Below are positions 7,416 through 14,349 of a stretch of 20,333 nucleotides of DNA, in pieces. The position numbers were made by a program, and so were the translations under genes. The stretch covers positions 1-20,333 of the forward strand of contig NZ_DAFZ01000015.1 of assembly GCF_002498065.1 (NCBI RefSeq). Reading direction: 5' to 3'. The stretch comes from Methanoculleus sp. UBA208 (GTDB taxonomy: Archaea; Halobacteriota; Methanomicrobia; Methanomicrobiales; Methanoculleaceae). Position 1 is the first letter of the stretch; each line of letters begins with the position of its first letter. The notes beneath the pieces are model-generated. The model had not been told where the DNA came from, did not search any database, and saw nothing but the letters and a program-made list of their open reading frames with translations.

Positions 7416-8212
7416 AGACCGTCATCTACTACTTCACCGGGACCGGCAACTCCCTTGCCGCGGCGAGAAGGATCGCCGGGGCTCTCGGGGAGACTGAACT
7501 TATTCCGATCGCATCGCTTGCGAACACCCCGGGCCCCGTTACCCCGGATGCCGACCGGGTCGGGATCGTCTGCCCGGTCTACGACTGCGGGGTGCCGGTC
7601 ATGGTCGCCGAATTCGCCAGGAGGCTCGACCTCTCAGGGGTAGGGTACACGTTCGCGGTCGTCACGATGGCCGGGATGGGCGTCTCGGCACTCCACCAGC
7701 TGAACGGGATCGTCCGGGAACGGCGGGCGGGAGGGCTCGACGCCGCGTTTGCCGTCGGCATGCCCGGCAACTTCCCGCCGCTCGCGCGGCCGCCGGAAGG
7801 TGAGAGGTGCGATAAGATCCTCAGCAAGGCGGACAAACGGCTCGGCGAGATCGCGGAGGCGATCGGGAGCGGCCGTCCGGTCTCCCCGGGGTTCGCACCC
7901 CTCTCCGGGCTCGTGAAAGCCCTGACCTACGGGCCGTTCGTAAAGGGCGCTCACGATGCGGCCGACGTCTTCTCGGTCTCGGACGCCTGCACCGGCTGCG
8001 GCACCTGCGCGAGGGTCTGCCCGGCGGGCAACATCGATATGGTCGATGGAAGACCGGTCTGGGGGCGGCGGTGCGAACTCTGCTGTGCCTGCCTCCACTT
8101 CTGCCCGACAGAAGCGATCCAGCTCCACGTGATGCGGGGAACCGAAGGGCGGGGGCGCTACCGGCACCCGGATCTTGCGGTTGCGGATATGGAGGCGCAG
8201 CGTGGTGAGTGA
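7412..8212 (+). CDS. Flavodoxin/2x[4Fe-4S] ferredoxin protein (EFR1-type), copy 2
   Basis: A 266-residue protein with the same architecture as the gene before it: a flavodoxin loop in VIYYFTGTGNSLAAARRIA and two complete clusters, CTGCGTCARVCP and CELCCACLHFCP. The start is GTG inside the stop of copy 1 (GTGA). The two genes share long identical nucleotide stretches, for example over the FMN-loop codons (6639-6664 against 7437-7462), so they arose by tandem duplication. They differ clearly in the middle of the flavodoxin domain (GGGGGSAALR in copy 1 against AGMGVSALHQ here), where a partner or flavin may be contacted. The two copies probably have different redox partners or potentials; this is inference. 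Confidence 0.85.
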   Translation: MKTVIYYFTGTGNSLAAARRIAGALGETELIPIASLANTPGPVTPDADRVGIVCPVYDCGVPVMVAEFARRLDLSGVGYTFAVVTMAGMGVSALHQLNGIVRERRAGGLDAAFAVGMPGNFPPLARPPEGERCDKILSKADKRLGEIAEAIGSGRPVSPGFAPLSGLVKALTYGPFVKGAHDAADVFSVSDACTGCGTCARVCPAGNIDMVDGRPVWGRRCELCCACLHFCPTEAIQLHVMRGTEGRGRYRHPDLAVADMEAQRGE

Positions 8213-8235
8213 GCCCCGCAAATGAGGTTTGAGCC

Positions 8236-8994
8236 ATGGCAAACGAATCGAAGATCCGGCCGGCGTTGCGCCAGAGGGTACGGAAAGCGCTGCTCATCCT
8301 CTCGTTCGTACTGCTGCCGGTGACCTTCGTCTACATATCCTGCCCGATCATCACCGAGGGTGCGTCGCAGGGCATCGCTACCGGCGGCCTCTTCATGTTC
8401 ACGTTTCTCTTCATCGGTTCGCTCTTCTTCGGGAGACTCTGGTGCGGCTACCTCTGCCCCGCGGGCGGCCTGCAGGAGATCTACTTCGGGCTCAACAGTA
8501 CGCGGTTCAAGATCGAGTGGCTGAACTGGCTGAAGTATCCCATCTTTCTCGGGATTTATGGGTCCATCGCCGTCGCCATCTACTCCGCCGGGGGTCTTTC
8601 AACCATCGATCTCTTCTACCAGACCGGCAACGGGATCTCGATCGACCGGCCGGGCGCATACACCCTTCTCTACGCCCAGATCGCATTCATCACCGTATTC
8701 GCCCTTCTGGCCGGACGGCGGGGGTTCTGCCACAGTTTCTGCCCCATCGCGGTCATGCTGATCATCGGCCGGAAGGTCAGGAACCTCGTCGGCTGGCCGG
8801 CGCTTCGCCTCGCGGCCGACGCGGAACGCTGCGTGGATTGCGGGAGGTGCTCGGAGACCTGCCCCATGAGCCTCGACGTCCGCGGCATGGTCCGGGAGGG
8901 GCGGATGGAGGATGCGGAATGCATCCTCTGCGGCGGCTGCGTGGATACCTGCCCGCAGGACGCTGTTCGGTACGCGTGGAGGGGGAGGCCATGA
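8236..8994 (+). CDS. NapH-like membrane-bound 4Fe-4S ferredoxin
   Basis: A 252-residue membrane protein with about four to five hydrophobic segments and a cytoplasmic ferredoxin tail. WCGYLCPAGG (C70, C74) and FCHSFCP (C165, C169) are the paired Cys-x3-Cys-Pro motifs of the NapH/NosR/CcoG group. The C-terminus has two classic cluster motifs: C199, C202, C205, C209 and C229, C232, C235, C239. Members of this group carry electrons between the cytoplasm and membrane quinols or periplasmic enzymes. A GAGGT ribosome-binding site lies about 7 nt before the ATG, 23 nt after the previous gene. Here it could be the membrane acceptor or donor for the two flavodoxin-ferredoxins. No terminal oxidoreductase is encoded nearby, so the electron destination is unknown. 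Confidence 0.85.
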   Translation: MANESKIRPALRQRVRKALLILSFVLLPVTFVYISCPIITEGASQGIATGGLFMFTFLFIGSLFFGRLWCGYLCPAGGLQEIYFGLNSTRFKIEWLNWLKYPIFLGIYGSIAVAIYSAGGLSTIDLFYQTGNGISIDRPGAYTLLYAQIAFITVFALLAGRRGFCHSFCPIAVMLIIGRKVRNLVGWPALRLAADAERCVDCGRCSETCPMSLDVRGMVREGRMEDAECILCGGCVDTCPQDAVRYAWRGRP

Positions 8995-9557
8995 TCGTCG
9001 ACACGATCTCTTCCGCCATCCGGAATGTCTCGTCGGGGAGAACGCTCATCGCATCGTTGGCCTTCTTCGCCGTCTCGGCGGTCCTGGTCAACGGGCGGCC
9101 GTTCGGCCTCGCACGGCTCGCGGAGATCACGGGCGGCGCAGGAATTCTCGACATGGAGTTCACCTACACGCCGGTGCAGGCGTACGCGATGCTTGCGGCG
9201 CTCGGGGATGCCGGTCGGGAGTTCTACCTGACGCGGATCGTGCCGCTCGATCTCGTCTTCCCGCTGGCGTATACGCTCTTTTTCGCCGTTACAATCACCT
9301 GGCTCCTCTCCCGCCGGCTGCCGGAGGGGAGTCCGTGGATGCGGTTAAACGTCGTCCCGCTCATCGCGGGCGCCGCCGACTACGGCGAGAACATCGGGGT
9401 CATCGCGCTGCTCCTCTCCTACCCGGCCGAACTCTACGGGGTTGCGGGGTTCACCGCCGTGATGTCGCCGATCAAGTACACGTTCATCGCGGTCAGCATG
9501 CTGATAGTTCTCGGCGCACTTGCCGGATGGGCGGTCAGCGGTCTACGGGGGCGGTGA
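8991..9557 (+). CDS. Four-helix integral membrane protein of unknown function
   Basis: A 188-residue protein that I do not recognise. Four hydrophobic stretches are visible: about 19-36, 85-105, 122-145 and 155-180. A longer soluble loop lies between the first two (residues 40-80, including MEFTYTPVQAYAMLAALG). Notable conserved-looking charged residues sit in or near helix 3 (DYGENIG). It begins in an ATGA overlap with the NapH-like gene, so it is made together with it and may be its membrane partner. The same frame stays open upstream, but that part overlaps the NapH-like gene. It is the last gene of the operon, with a terminator about 120 nt on. Confidence 0.75.
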   Translation: MIVDTISSAIRNVSSGRTLIASLAFFAVSAVLVNGRPFGLARLAEITGGAGILDMEFTYTPVQAYAMLAALGDAGREFYLTRIVPLDLVFPLAYTLFFAVTITWLLSRRLPEGSPWMRLNVVPLIAGAADYGENIGVIALLLSYPAELYGVAGFTAVMSPIKYTFIAVSMLIVLGALAGWAVSGLRGR

Positions 9558-9678
9558 GGCGTAACCCCTGCAGGTATTGCGATCGCCGGAGTCCGCTATC
9601 CTGTTAAACGAACGTCCGGATTCCCGCGCCAGCAGGGGCGTCCGCCATCAACGCAATGGGACAGAACCCGCACTCTGC

Positions 9679-9706
9679 GTTCCCTGCCCGGGAACTCCCG
9701 CTTTTT
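9679..9706 (+). terminator. Hairpin and T-run terminator of the redox operon
   Basis: GTTCCC (9679-9684) pairs with GGGAAC (9690-9695) around a 5-nt loop. A TTTTT run follows at 9702-9706. It lies between the redox operon and the next promoter. The rest of the 220-nt gap (9558-9777) shows no gene. Confidence 0.5.
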
Positions 9707-9743
9707 ACTCCAATATGCGGCGTCTGCGGGGAAACGGATGGTC

Positions 9744-9757
9744 AACCATATATGGTT
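9744..9757 (+). promoter_or_regulatory. Palindromic TATA region ahead of the glycan cluster
   Basis: AACCATATATGGTT is a perfect 14-bp palindrome that contains a TATA box (CATATAT). The GTG start at 9778 lies about 25 nt after the box, at the expected transcription start, so the first gene is probably leaderless. The symmetry suggests an operator over the TATA box, but an AT-rich core is easily symmetric by chance. Confidence 0.45.
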
Positions 9758-9777
9758 TCGGCATAAACAGTACGAAC

Positions 9778-11091
9778 GTGAAATCGGCGGTACTGGGTGG
9801 CGGCCTTACCGGGATAACGCTGGCCCGCCTGCTCCACGAACAGGGCGACGACGTGACCGTTCTTGAACGGAACGAGAAGATCGGGGGGCTCTGCCGATCG
9901 AGGGCCGAAGCGGGTTTCACGTTCGATTCCGGGGGCTCGCACATCATCTTCTCCCGTGATACGGAAGTCCTCTCCTTCATGCTCTCGGTTCTCGGCGAAA
10001 ACGTCGGCCGGCGAAAGCGGAACACGAAGATCCTCTACAAGGGCCGCTACGTCAAATACCCCTTCGAGAATGGCCTCTACCAGTTGCCCGACGAAGACCG
10101 TTTCTTCTGCATAAACGAGTTCGTGAAGAACCTCATCGCCGTCGAGAAAGGCGAGGTCCCGCCGCCGGAAAACTTTGCCGGGTGGATCACCTATACCTTC
10201 GGCCGGGGCATCGCCGAGTGCTACATGCTCCCCTACAACGAAAAGATCTGGAACTACCCGGCCGCCCGGATGTCGCACCACTGGGTCGAGGGGCGCATCC
10301 CCCGCCCGCCGGTAGAGGATATCATCCGGTCGGCCATCGGCATCGAGACCGAGGGCTACGTCCACCAGGCGGTCTTCTCCTACCCTGTGGCGGGCGGGAT
10401 AGAGGCGCTGGTGCGGGCGATCGCGGAACCGGTCCTCCCCGCCGTCCGGACCGGTTTTTCCGTCGCCTCCGTCCGCGAGGAGGACGGGGGATTTGTTGTC
10501 AGCGACGGCCCCGCGACCGTCCGCGCGGATCGCGTCATCTCGACGATCCCGCTTCAGAACCTGCTCCCCTGCTTATCAGACGTCCCGGCCGACGTGCAGG
10601 CGGCGTGCGACGCCCTCCGGTACAACTCGCTCTGCTCGGTCTTCATCGGTTTATCCGGCGACGTTCCCGATATATCCTGGCTCTACGTCCCCGACCCCGC
10701 GACCGGCCTCTTCAACCGGATCTCGTTCCCCTCGAACTACAGCACGGAGGTCGCTCCTCCCGGCCACTCCTCGATCCTCGCCGAGATCACCTACAACGAA
10801 GGGGATGCGGTCTCCCGGATGACGGATGATGCGGTGATCGAGCATACTGTCAGTTCTCTCATCGCCGCGGGGATCGTCTCATCCCGGGACGAGGTCGTCT
10901 ACACCGGCATCGCGCGGGAGAAGTTCGCCTACGTCGTCTACGACACCGAGTACCTCCGAAACATCGCAACCGTCCGGGAGTTCTGCCGGGAGCGGGGCAT
11001 CGACCTCGTCGGGCGGTTTTCGCAGTTCGAATACCTCAATATGGATGGCTGCATCAGGAGCGCGATCGACTTCGTGAGGGTGAACGGATGA
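9778..11091 (+). CDS. FAD-dependent oxidoreductase, protoporphyrinogen oxidase/UDP-galactopyranose mutase-like
   Basis: About 437 residues if started at GTG 9778. This start is preferred because the Rossmann strand SAVLGGGLTGITLARLL begins right after it and a TATA box lies one promoter-length upstream; the frame itself is open from 9577. GGGLTG (residues 7-12) and the acidic end of the second strand (VTVLERNEKIGGLCRS) bind FAD. KYPFENGLYQLP and the segment around PYNEKIWNYPAARMS resemble UDP-galactopyranose mutase-like and amine-oxidase-fold proteins found in sugar clusters. VAGGIEALVRAIAE is typical of COG1232. Two glycosyltransferases follow with 4-nt overlaps, so a role in modifying a sugar nucleotide or lipid-linked glycan is more likely than haem synthesis. 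The substrate is unknown. Confidence 0.75.
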   Translation: MKSAVLGGGLTGITLARLLHEQGDDVTVLERNEKIGGLCRSRAEAGFTFDSGGSHIIFSRDTEVLSFMLSVLGENVGRRKRNTKILYKGRYVKYPFENGLYQLPDEDRFFCINEFVKNLIAVEKGEVPPPENFAGWITYTFGRGIAECYMLPYNEKIWNYPAARMSHHWVEGRIPRPPVEDIIRSAIGIETEGYVHQAVFSYPVAGGIEALVRAIAEPVLPAVRTGFSVASVREEDGGFVVSDGPATVRADRVISTIPLQNLLPCLSDVPADVQAACDALRYNSLCSVFIGLSGDVPDISWLYVPDPATGLFNRISFPSNYSTEVAPPGHSSILAEITYNEGDAVSRMTDDAVIEHTVSSLIAAGIVSSRDEVVYTGIAREKFAYVVYDTEYLRNIATVREFCRERGIDLVGRFSQFEYLNMDGCIRSAIDFVRVNG

Positions 11092-12065
11092 AGGTCAACA
11101 TATTCGTCGAAGACTTCCGCTTTCTGCGCTACATCGGGTGCGCGACGGCGGCGAGGACGCTGTACAACCACCTCGCCCGGCTCCCCGATATGGAGGTCGC
11201 CCGCAACCTCTACCACGGCGACTTCGACCTTACCCACTACCATACCTTCGGGCCCTGGGCGATGTACCACCTGAAGTTCACCGAGGGCGCAAAGGTCCTG
11301 ACCGCCCACTCGACACCCCGCCTGAACGAGGGGAACGTCGCCTTCTCGCAGAGGATAAACAAGGTCTACCCGAAGATCTACCGGCAGTTCGACCACATCA
11401 TCACGATATCGGAGCCCTGCCACCGGGAGACCGAACAGCTCGTCCCCGATGTCCCGATGACCCTCATTCCGAACGGTATCGACCGTGAGTACTTCAAGCG
11501 CGATGGTAAGAAGCGCAAGTCGTTCCGCGACGAGTACGGGATCGACCCCGGCCGGAGGGTGGTGCTCTCCGTCGGCCAGCAGACCCCCCGGAAGGGCATC
11601 TACGATTTCTTCAAACTCGCAGAGCAGCACCTCGACATGACCTGGGTCTGGGTGGGCGGGTTCCCGTACGGGACGTTCTCGAAGGACTACGCGAAGATCC
11701 AGATGCTCAAGACCCAATGCCACGAGAACGTCATCTTCACCGGGGTCATCGACGATATCTCCCGGGCATACAGCGGGGCAGACGTCTTCTTCATGCCCTC
11801 CCATGCCGAGACGTTCGGCCTCGTGATCGTCGAGGCGCTCTCGGCGGGTCTCCCGGTCATCGCCCGGGACATCTTCGAGTTCCGGGAGATCTTCGGGGAC
11901 TCGGTCCTCTTCTTCTCCGGGGTCGGCGAGGCAAGGGACCTCCTCGCCGACGAGGGAGTCCTGCAGCGCTGTGCCGCCCGCGCCCGCGCCTCGTCGGAGA
12001 AATACGACATCACGCTTATAGCAAAACGGCATCAACAACTATACCGGGAGTTGATCGAGGGATGA
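11088..12065 (+). CDS. Glycosyltransferase family 4 (GT-B fold)
   Basis: A 325-residue retaining glycosyltransferase. Its C-terminal nucleotide-sugar domain contains LSVGQQTPRKGIYDFFKLAE, the switch region FMPSHAETFGLVIVEALSAGLPV with the E-x7-E motif, and VIARDIFEFREI. The N-terminal acceptor domain is short (about 150 residues). It is cytoplasmic, with no membrane segment. It overlaps the preceding and following genes by 4 nt each (ATGA). It probably adds a hexose to a lipid-linked or archaeal surface glycan; donor and acceptor cannot be read from the sequence. Confidence 0.9.
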   Translation: MKVNIFVEDFRFLRYIGCATAARTLYNHLARLPDMEVARNLYHGDFDLTHYHTFGPWAMYHLKFTEGAKVLTAHSTPRLNEGNVAFSQRINKVYPKIYRQFDHIITISEPCHRETEQLVPDVPMTLIPNGIDREYFKRDGKKRKSFRDEYGIDPGRRVVLSVGQQTPRKGIYDFFKLAEQHLDMTWVWVGGFPYGTFSKDYAKIQMLKTQCHENVIFTGVIDDISRAYSGADVFFMPSHAETFGLVIVEALSAGLPVIARDIFEFREIFGDSVLFFSGVGEARDLLADEGVLQRCAARARASSEKYDITLIAKRHQQLYRELIEG

Positions 12066-12760
12066 TCTCCGTAGTCGTTCCGACATACAACGAAGAGCAG
12101 AACATCGAGCGCTGCCTGCGGTCTCTCGCCGACCAGACGGTGCCGAGGGAGACTTACGAGATCATCGTCGTCGACGGAGACTCAAAGGACCGGACCCGGG
12201 AGCTGGCCGAACCCCTTGCCGATCAGGTCTTTATCCAGACGAGCAAGCGGGTCGGCGGAGCGCGAAACGACGGGGCGATGGCCGCCTCGGGCGAGATCGT
12301 CGCCACGACGGACGCCGACTGCATCCTCCCCCGGGACTGGGTGGAGCGGATCGGGAGAAACTTCGCGGAGAGGGATATCGTGCAGATCTACGGCACGGTC
12401 TACCCGATCGAGGGCGGTTTACGGAACCGGCTCTCTCTTCTCGGCGCAAACACCTTCTCGCGCCTGGGCTACCACACCCGGACGATCTACTTCACGCTCG
12501 GGTGCAACACGGCGTTCGACCGCGATGCGTTCGTCCGGGCGGGGATGTACCGCTGCATCGATGCCGGGGACGACCTGGAGATAGCCCAGCGGATGCGCAA
12601 GCTCGGGAAGGTCTACCTCGATCCCCGTCTGAAGGTCGGGTTCTCGATGCGGCGCTACCAGCAGTTCGGGACGCTCAAGTCCATCTGGGAGTGGCTGTAT
12701 ATCGTTCTTTCCGGCGGCGAGGCCGGTAACGCCACCTACACGCAGCGGGAGTATAAGTAA
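12062..12760 (+). CDS. Glycosyltransferase family 2 (GT-A fold)
   Basis: A 232-residue inverting glycosyltransferase. MISVVVPTYNEEQNIERCL opens the Rossmann-like donor site, IIVVDGDSKDRT follows, and TTDADC is the DxD metal site. AGDDLEIAQRMRKLG near residue 180 supplies the acidic catalytic-base region. The ATG at 12062 sits in the stop of the GT4 gene; the frame remains open upstream but overlaps that gene, and homology starts here. There is no strong transmembrane anchor, only a hydrophobic stretch near the C-terminus (WEWLYIVLSGG). It probably works with the GT4 on one glycan. Confidence 0.88.
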   Translation: MISVVVPTYNEEQNIERCLRSLADQTVPRETYEIIVVDGDSKDRTRELAEPLADQVFIQTSKRVGGARNDGAMAASGEIVATTDADCILPRDWVERIGRNFAERDIVQIYGTVYPIEGGLRNRLSLLGANTFSRLGYHTRTIYFTLGCNTAFDRDAFVRAGMYRCIDAGDDLEIAQRMRKLGKVYLDPRLKVGFSMRRYQQFGTLKSIWEWLYIVLSGGEAGNATYTQREYK

Positions 12761-12764
12761 CTCC

Positions 12765-13190
12765 ATGAAGAAGACCGCATCCATCCCCGAGATCTATGCC
12801 GCGGCGGTGCACCGATCCGATACCTGCGAGTTCGCACGCCTGCTCGGCATGGAGGTCACGGAGATCGAGGGCGGCTGCGTCAGGGTGGCCATGCGGACCG
12901 AGGGCATGAAGAACGCCCACGGGACGGTTCACGGGGGCGCGATCTTCGCCATCGCGGACCACGCCTTCGGCATCGCCGCAAACATGGACGGGATCGACCA
13001 GATAGCAATCTCAGCCCACATCCGCTACTTCTCCGTGCCGGCGGCGGACACGCTCGAGGCGGTCGCCCGCAGGGTCTCGGAGACGGAGAAGACATCGGTC
13101 TATGCCGTCGACGTCTACTCGGGCGACCGCCTGGTCGCAACGTTTGAGGGCGTCGGGTTCAAGATTGGGGGGACGGCGAAGCGGGAGTGA
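12765..13190 (+). CDS. Hotdog-fold thioesterase (PaaI family)
   Basis: A 141-residue single hotdog domain. KNAHGTVHGGAIFAIADHAFG holds the PaaI/4HBT-type active-site motif HGG-x-I/L-x-x-x-A-D. The rest shows the expected strand pattern and ends cleanly. It hydrolyses acyl-CoA thioesters; members act on aryl-acetyl-CoA or short acyl-CoAs, but the substrate is unknown. It starts only 4 nt after the GT2 stop, so it is probably co-transcribed with the glycan genes even though no functional link is obvious. An acyl-CoA synthetase lies 5.5 kb away in the window. Confidence 0.85.
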   Translation: MKKTASIPEIYAAAVHRSDTCEFARLLGMEVTEIEGGCVRVAMRTEGMKNAHGTVHGGAIFAIADHAFGIAANMDGIDQIAISAHIRYFSVPAADTLEAVARRVSETEKTSVYAVDVYSGDRLVATFEGVGFKIGGTAKRE

Positions 13191-13375
13191 AAAGGGTTTT
13201 CATTGCCGGCAGAGGCGCGAGCTCTTATTTTCTGCGGTTCTGTCATTCGAAATCTGAGGGGTTCTTGACCATTTGTCCCTCTGTCGTTGTTATCCACGAT
13301 TATTGGAACTGGATGAGCGAGAGCAAGCCCAAGAAAGTGGACCGTGGGGATATCGCGTCTGGGGGAGGGGCTGAC

Positions 13376-13402
13376 GGGGAGGGGGGAGCATCCCCCCTCC
13401 CC
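13376..13402. repeat. Perfect 12-bp G:C hairpin
   Basis: GGGGAGGGGGGA (13376-13387) pairs perfectly with TCCCCCCTCCCC (13391-13402) around a 3-nt loop. The sequence after it is TGTTTCTATCC on the plus strand, a weak T-rich tail. It could end the glycan-cluster transcript, or be part of a structured RNA. Confidence 0.6.
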
Positions 13403-13467
13403 TGTTTCTATCCCTAAGGAGGCGTAACCCCCACCTCACCCGGCCTCCGGCCTCCTCATTCGCACCT

Positions 13468-13625
13468 CGCACCTGCGGTGCTCGAACTCCGTTCCTGATG
13501 GAACATCGTTCTTCGGTGCTCATGCTCCGCTCTTTCAGAGCATCGCACCCCACACCTCGGGGCGGAGGCAGTGCGTGGCGATAAGCGACTGGCTGAAGGG
13601 CAGGAGCTCGAGCACCGCAGGTGCG
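13468..13625. repeat. 23-nt inverted repeat enclosing tandem hairpins
   Basis: The arms 13468-13490 and 13603-13625 are inverted copies with one mismatch in 23 positions. The arms themselves contain GCACC-TGC-GGTGC. Between them lie two consecutive units (13476-13508 and 13514-13545) sharing CGGTGCTC, CTCCG and terminal ATCG at the same offsets. Each folds a small hairpin: GTTCC/GGAAC in the first, GCTCT/AGAGC in the second. No transposase or target duplication was seen. Confidence 0.6.
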
Positions 13626-13769
13626 TAGTCCACTGGAAAGCCGTGTACGGGGTCGCAAGAATCTAAACGGACGGATTTCTAATGACAATTGTTGCAGGGC
13701 CCGACGCCTCATAAGAACGGGGAGTAAGGTATTCAACATCGCCAACCGCAGCCTGGATATCCCGCTCTC

Positions 13770-14261
13770 CTACCACACCCTGCACTGCCCGCCCCCGCGC
13801 TTCGCGAAGTACTGCTGGTGATACTCCTCGGCCCGCCAGAACGTCCCCGCGGGCTCGATCGCGGTGACGATGGGGCGCCTGAACCTGCCCGAACGCTCCA
13901 TCTCCTCCTTTGAGGCCCGGGCCTCCCCCTCCTGCTCCGGGGTGTGGTAGAAGATCACCGACCTGTACTGCGTCCCGATATCGGGCCCCTGCCGGTTGGG
14001 CGTGGTCGGGTCGTGGGCGTTCCAGAAAGTGTCGAGGAGCTCCCGGTACGAGACGGTATCGGGATCGTAGGTCACCTGCACGACCTCGGCGTGCCCGGTC
14101 CTTCCGGTGCAGACCTCGGGGTAGGACGGGTTCTCGGTGGTGCCCCCCATGAACCCCACCGCCGTATCCACGACGCCCGGCACGCGCCGGAACGTCTCCT
14201 CGACGCCCCAGAAACATCCCGCGCCGAAGGTGGCGCGCTCGAGGCTCTTCTCCGGTGCCAT
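13770..14261 (-). CDS. msrA: Peptide-methionine (S)-S-oxide reductase
   Basis: About 163 residues. It repairs oxidised methionine by reducing the S-epimer of methionine sulfoxide. ATFGAGCFWGVEETFR contains the catalytic GCFWG cysteine (C16), and GTQYRSVIFYHTPEQ is the conserved substrate-pocket segment. A single C-terminal cysteine (GGQCRVW, C160) could be the resolving residue. ATG 14261 is chosen because GAGG lies about 10 nt upstream; a GTG at 14270 would add three residues but sits right against that motif. It is a cytoplasmic oxidative-stress enzyme, transcribed away from the DUF2148 gene over an 88-nt gap. Confidence 0.92.
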   Translation of the reverse strand: MAPEKSLERATFGAGCFWGVEETFRRVPGVVDTAVGFMGGTTENPSYPEVCTGRTGHAEVVQVTYDPDTVSYRELLDTFWNAHDPTTPNRQGPDIGTQYRSVIFYHTPEQEGEARASKEEMERSGRFRRPIVTAIEPAGTFWRAEEYHQQYFAKRGGGQCRVW

Positions 14262-14349
14262 GACAGTCACGCCTCTTGACGGGTCCGTGGAAAAAGGTAT
14301 CGACGCCTTTTGGGCATACCCTTATCCCCGGCCGGTGCCACGTACTCAC

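Larger units (their letters stand above)
13191..13769. other. 579-nt non-coding stretch with strong secondary structure
   Basis: No convincing gene is visible between the thioesterase and msrA. The stretch holds a 12-bp G:C hairpin (13376-13402), two tandem hairpin units (13476-13545) and a 23-nt inverted repeat (13468-13490 and 13603-13625), each listed separately. The remaining sequence, 13191-13375 and 13626-13769, is less GC-rich and featureless. It may be a small RNA gene, a miniature mobile element or a relic. Confidence 0.5.

Noticed and set aside
13313..13417. A 34-codon frame starting MSESKPKKVDRG in the non-coding stretch after the thioesterase
   Set aside because: Its second half is the Gly/Pro-coding G:C hairpin, there is no clear ribosome-binding site or promoter, and no family is recognised. 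Too weak to call.
9555..13433. The 13-mer GAGGCGTAACCCC occurs near 9557 and again near 13420
   Set aside because: In 20 kb of GC-rich DNA a few 13-nt matches are expected by chance, and the surrounding sequence does not extend the match.
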